NCBI RefSeq assembly: GCF_964204645.1
Contig: NC_134032.1
Location: 13,324,275-13,388,274, forward strand
DNA length: 64,000 nucleotides
Reading direction: 5' to 3'
Origin: Tubulanus polymorphus
Taxonomy: Eukaryota; Nemertea; Palaeonemertea; Tubulaniformes; Tubulanidae
A program made the translations under genes and the position numbers. The notes under the pieces were generated by a model that saw only the letters and a program-made list of their open reading frames with translations, was not told the origin of the DNA and ran no database searches. Of this stretch, positions 59,409 to 64,000 are shown piece after piece (position 1 is the stretch's first letter; each line of letters begins with the position of its first letter).

Positions 59409-62400
59409 TTATTTCGCCGAGGCCTGTTCCTCCTTCAACTGGAAAACAAAATACCGACAGATTTTAGAATAATCTAATGAAAACTAAGCAAGTTAAACCG
59501 TTCTACGCCGCAGTGCGGTGTATGAATCAGTGATGGACTTTGCTAGTACATTATATTGTGATTTATTGATGTTATATTAGTAATGTTAAACCGCACCGCA
59601 GTGTAGACGCACCAGGCCCGTTATTCAAGGCACTGCACAAAATTCTTAAATCATCTCTAGCTATTTCAAACAAGATAACGTTTCTTTTTACACATTGTTT
59701 TGGGCAACATCAACACATGAAAAAAACCTTGTGATATGCCTCCAAAAAGAACTGACTTAAGTGAACTCTACTCTATCAAACAACTCAGATATCATTCTCT
59801 GGTCGAAGGACCTGATTTGAACGGTCTACTGTAACATCCAACCATGGACATTATATCTAGTTTATACGTTCATGATATCGTTCTCAAGTCAAAAGATCCT
59901 TGAGCCTTGAGCAGAGTAAACTGTACCTTTCTGAGTCAGATATCACTAGTCAAGATTTGTGACCATAAATGGCAACCATAGATAAAAGAGTAATCAATGA
60001 GTGAAGGTGCTGTTGTGCCGAAAGTATAACTAAGAAGTGTTCAACTCACAATGTGAAAAGTTTGCTGGGTAAATAGAAGAGCCAGTCAAGTAACAATATA
60101 CATCGGGTGTAGTTATCAGTTGGGATGTACCCTGGGTCCAGTTCCACAATTCAGAGTTATGATTTAACTCTGAGTTAAATCATTGAAAATGAACTACATT
60201 TAACTCAGATTTAACTCTAACCCACAACTGTGGAACTGGGTCCTGTATTGTAATAACCGAGATAAAACTATTATCAAAAATGCGAGTGCTAGGTTTTTGC
60301 TCATTTGGAAGACAAGGAAGGATCAGGAATGAGAGGATGGTAATAGAACAGGAAAGAGAATAGAATAGAAGGTGAACGGATAGATTTAGTCGACAAATTG
60401 CGATAGATTATCAGCAGGAATGCTCGAAAGACTTCTATAATTACGATTGATCGAAAGAACAAAATAAAAGAGAAAGATCATGAAAACCTGAGACATCGAT
60501 TGGTAATAATTATGTCGAGAGTTTTTCGACATTGAGAAGAAGCAGGTGGAACAAACAGTGCTGAGTGAGCTACACAAATACACTGGTGATAGAAACAAGA
60601 GGCACAAATGGTGCAGCGGATACATACACTGATCAGGGTGGCCAATATTTTTGGTTTACAATGCATTCTCCAATTTTTCCCTGACATACACATTGTTTTG
60701 ATCTTCTAAGAATCCGATCAATAAACAGTAAAATATGTAAAACATAGACAGAAACTGTTTGATAATACGCGCGATCTCACCAAAATTCCCCGACTTTTAG
60801 CGTTTTTACAAAATTCCCTGACTATCCCCAGGATCCAGTTCCACAGTTGTGAGTTAGAGTTAAATCTGAGTTAAAATGAGTTCATTTTCAATGAGTTTAC
60901 TCAGAGTCAAATCTTAACTCACAACTGTGGAACTGGGTCCAGGTTTTTTAAAAGAAAAAATATCCCCTGATTTTTCCCTGATTTCCGGGCAAGTGGCCAC
61001 CCTGCTAGTGATGGCGCGAGTTTTCGTATGAAACTACCTTCTGTGTATCTTTACGCGATTTAAAGCCGCGATAGTTCGACTGAATTCGAGTGGCCGCTTC
61101 GTTCTCCTGTAGAAAAACCAAAATATCACGATCACGAACGGATTTGAACGGATGATGTCGACGAGGAAATGAAAAGCACTCGATTGAAAAGCAAAAGCGT
61201 TCAGATGGTGCACCTGCACCCCTTAGACATTCGATACTTTGACCACCAACTGTTTGTCAAATTTTACCAAACGAAAAATTAAATTTTTAATGAACTACAA
61301 ACACTAGTGAGACCATTTTATCAGCACACTTTAAAGCCAACTAGTTGCAAGGCAGTTTTCGGCGCATGAGAGGAACTGGCTGGATACGATCAGTTGCTTG
61401 AACGTGTCGATGTGAGCGAGCTTACGATTGGTAAGCGTCGATCTATCTCCAGTTCCAGCCAGTTGCCCATGTTCTACTTTTGAGCAACTGGTTGTACTCA
61501 ATCGCAGTCATATCCGTCGATGTGCGCGCTCTGGATCTCGACGATCGACACGCGCCATGCAGTTGCTGCAACTGACCGGTTGTAACTAGATTTCGATGTG
61601 CGCGGGGTAATCGTTCGGTAGCAACTAGTTGTCTCCAATCGCAGTGTCGATGTGCGCTAGGCTTAAGAAACTGATCATCCACACTTCACATGTGTTCAGT
61701 ACTTCACTTCAGACATTTCTAATTGAAAATGAACTACAAACACTAAGACATAACATACGTATTATCAGCGCACTTCACGCGTGTTCAGTACTTCACCTCA
61801 TTTTTAATTGAAAATGAACTACAAACACCAGACATTAGACATTTTATCAGCGCACTTTCAAAAACTGATCGTTCACATTTCACACTCTAACTATGGCGAA
61901 TGTCTGAAGGGGTTGTTCAGGAGGACTGCATATTGACAAAGCCACTGCAATAACTGATCAAAACAGATACTCTGAATGCTGATTAATGCATATTGAATAT
62001 TTCTGTACCTTTTTGATGTTTTTACGGGTGTTATATCCCCGATATCCTGCCTGGATTTTAGTCGCTGCCGCATTTGACTGAAAATTTATATCTTGTCGTT
62101 ATGAAATAAATGTTTTTTATAAATATGCTCATTAAGATTATGCTTTTTGTAGAAATTATTCGTATTAGGTTTTATGATAAATCATTAAGATTTTTAGATA
62201 GACTTTATCTACTTTTTGATTACTAAATATGGTAGATTAAAAAGTGCTTGATTTGATGAAATATACGGTGCAAGTCGATATTTACGCCAAAACTACATAA
62301 ACTACATTTAGAAAATGGAGTGCAATTCATAGTTTTTAAGACTATTTCATGGAGACTGAAAGGGTCAGTGCGTACTGATATATATCAACTGGACCCAGTT

Positions 62401-63345
62401 CCATAGTTCTTATAGTAAGAATTCAACTCTAGAAGTTGAAACATTGGGAACGAACTACCGGTTACTGAAATTCTAAAGCTGCGATCACATGAACATTTCT
62501 AGCCCTGAACAACTGTTCACCAGGATGCCAAATTGGTCTATGCCGGTTTTCCGGAAATGACTCGTTTCGCTTTGGTTGAGCATTGTTTAGTATAAAATGA
62601 GTGGTTTACAAGTGAATGCGCTCTCTAATTAGGCACGGGCCAAATTTGACCAGGCCTGATTCGTGCCAATTTGGCCCAGGACGAATTGTCTCCGTGTGAT
62701 TGCAGCTTAAAGTTAGATTCAGACTCTAACTCATGATCGTGGAACTGGATCCTGGTCCTGAAGGCATCACTGTCTGTCTAATAAAACTATGAGGTAACTA
62801 CCGATCACGTAAAAAATGTACCTTTTCTATATCTTTACGGGCTTTACGCCCGCGTTGTACCGACTGAATTTTAGTCGCAGCATCATTTTCCCTTTTATTC
62901 TTCGTAATAAATGATATTTCAATTATGTTATTGATTTCTCGCTTTTTTTAATCCTTGCTCTACCACGATGGGCAAAACTCGGAAGAAAAATCTCATGAAT
63001 TTCGTTCTCATTCATTTTTGATTGAAGTTAATTCTTTTATGTTAAGTTGATATAAAGGTCCTGTTCTCAGAATAAAATTCAAGTTCGAAACGTTTCCTGT
63101 AGTGTTTATTCAATGTTTTGGACTATTTCCTATACATAACATGTAGTAGAAGCATTGAAACTACAAACTCAAGGAACCATTTCAGGCTTCATTTTTCATT
63201 CTTAGTGAAGGCGATTTTTATATCATCAATAATACATGTAGTTTTTATGTTAAGCTAATTCGAAAAATTTAACAACACATGAAATTCAACCAAAAAATTA
63301 TCGTACCTTCGCTTCATCTGACTCATCATCTGCTGGTTTCTCTCC
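59409..63345 (-). CDS. Multi-IQ calmodulin-binding protein (igloo/neuromodulin-like), 3' part
   Basis: Small phase-0 exons: 63345-63307 (GEKPADDESDEAK), 62899-62822, 62077-62009, 61106-61038 and the last 59438-59409 (LKEEQASAK and stop). The three middle exons each encode one IQ motif: DAATKIQSVQRGRKARKDIE, AAATKIQAGYRGYNTRKNIK and EAATRIQSNYRGFKSRKDTQ. All exons are multiples of three with GT-AG borders. The product should bind calmodulin. The acidic linker plus AATKIQ-type repeats resemble Drosophila igloo and vertebrate neuromodulin, by family knowledge. The exon at 62899 uses a weak acceptor (ACGAAG); the stronger-looking AAAAG eight bases downstream would bring in a stop at once. The gene's 5' end lies beyond 64000. 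Confidence 0.8.
60130..60245. mobile_element. Palindromic element, family E
   Basis: TGGGTCCAGTTCCACAATTC-AGAGTTA on the left mirrors AACCCACAACTGTGGAACTG-GGTCC on the right, around GAGTTAAATCATTGAAAATGAAC. It sits in the last intron of the IQ gene. Its core matches the 56815 array. Confidence 0.65.
60828..60938. mobile_element. Palindromic element, family E
   Basis: GGATCCAGTTCCACAGTTGTGAG on the left pairs with CTCACAACTGTGGAACTGGGTCC on the right; TGAGTTCATTTTCAATGAGT is the centre. Same family as 60130 and 62390. Confidence 0.7.
62390..62760. mobile_element. Family E element split by other sequence
   Basis: The left end GGACCCAGTTCCATAGTTCT and the right end AACTCATGATCGTGGAACTGGATCC are the family E termini but lie 370 bp apart. 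The intervening DNA looks like an unrelated insertion. It is within an IQ-gene intron. Confidence 0.45.
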
Positions 63346-63694
63346 CTGAAAATGAACAGAAATATTTTCTTACTATAAACTTTCACTGTGTTAATATCAT
63401 AACTATAGTAATGTGGATATCAATCTGCTGCCAATTGTCTGTCACACATGCTCTCTGTGCAACATTTTGATCCGCATAATTTCATCAATAATCAGATGAT
63501 CTGCCTGATGTTATGCATCGATTCATTCAGAAAGGGTTTCGAATTGAGAAATAAGCTATTAATTTTGCATGAACCGTCAAATGTCAGATGGAACGATTCC
63601 AGGCTGCAGATTGATGACATCATTTTAAGATTCATTTTATTTCATATTATTACACTTATTACATTTAATTGTGCAGAGACATAAAAACATGAAT

Positions 63695-64000
63695 CAAGCA
63701 GGTGTAAGATGGTTAAAGATGTGTCATACAGGTATCAGTATGTAGGTGTTGAAAAGTTAAACATGTGTCAAGCAGATGTTAGAAAAGATGTACCATGCAG
63801 TTGTCAGCATGCAGGTGTTAGGAAGTTAAAGATGTAACATACAGTTGTCAGCATGCAGGTGTTAGGAAGTTATAGATGTAACATACAGTTGTCAGCATGC
63901 AGGTGTTAGGAAGTTATAGATGTAACATACAGTTGTCAGCATGCAGGTGTTAGGAAGTTATAGATGTAACATGCAGTTGTCAGCATGCAGGTGTCAAAAA
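63695..64000. repeat. 44-bp tandem repeat running off the window
   Basis: TTGTCAGCATGCAGGTGTTA recurs at 63801, 63845, 63889, 63933 and 63977, so the period is exactly 44 bp. More diverged units lie upstream to about 63695. The array is in the IQ-gene intron and its end is not in the window. Confidence 0.9.

Noticed and set aside
62818-62891. Strong-looking acceptor AAAAG just upstream of the first IQ exon
   Set aside because: In phase 0 it reads GGA AAA TGA and stops at once. The AG eight bases upstream, ACGAAG, keeps the frame and gives a full IQ motif.
63777-64000. CRISPR-like array
   Set aside because: The 44-bp units are contiguous with no unique spacers, in an animal intron. It is an ordinary tandem repeat.

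Overview
The window is nuclear DNA from an animal. It has spliced genes with GT-AG introns, long non-coding introns, dense short repeats and no operon structure. A TASK-type K2P channel, Golgi fucosyltransferase paralogues, an igloo/neuromodulin-like IQ protein and a transposase family that I know from fish, cnidarian and other marine animal genomes suggest a marine invertebrate. A lophotrochozoan is plausible, but I cannot fix the phylum from this sequence.

Layout. (1) 1-8298, plus strand: the 3' part of a gene for a coiled-coil, C2-like, multi-span membrane protein, in 16 visible exons that keep one open frame of about 1,017 residues. (2) 10086-18607, minus strand: three tandem, intact two-exon GT10 alpha-1,3-fucosyltransferase genes, type II Golgi enzymes, apparently a recent local expansion. 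(3) 20330-32741, plus strand: a TASK K2P channel of 370 aa with a likely non-coding first exon and a 9.5-kb intron. That intron holds, on the opposite strand, an intact three-exon Myb/SANT-like regulator of 332 aa (28811-30805). (4) 32742-37878: repeats, a long (TA)n tract and no supported gene. (5) 37879-54469: a tRNA-Lys(CTT) gene split by exactly two head-to-tail copies of an 8,259-bp unit. Each copy carries one nine-exon gene on the minus strand for a 1,408-aa DDE-type transposase. (6) 54470-64000: repeats, then on the minus strand the 3' end of a gene in which each of three IQ motifs sits in its own phase-0 exon.

The strongest object for follow-up is region 5. The two tRNA pieces (61 + 12 nt) rebuild a full 73-nt tRNA with nothing lost. 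The inserted DNA is exactly 2 x 8,259 bp. The 4-bp word AGCT occurs at the copy-copy junction and at the right target junction, but the left junction reads CGCC. This looks like a tRNA-targeting mobile element in a tandem or circle-junction arrangement.

Exon joins were worked out by hand from splice sites and reading-frame continuity. Family names rest on recognised motifs, not on database searches.
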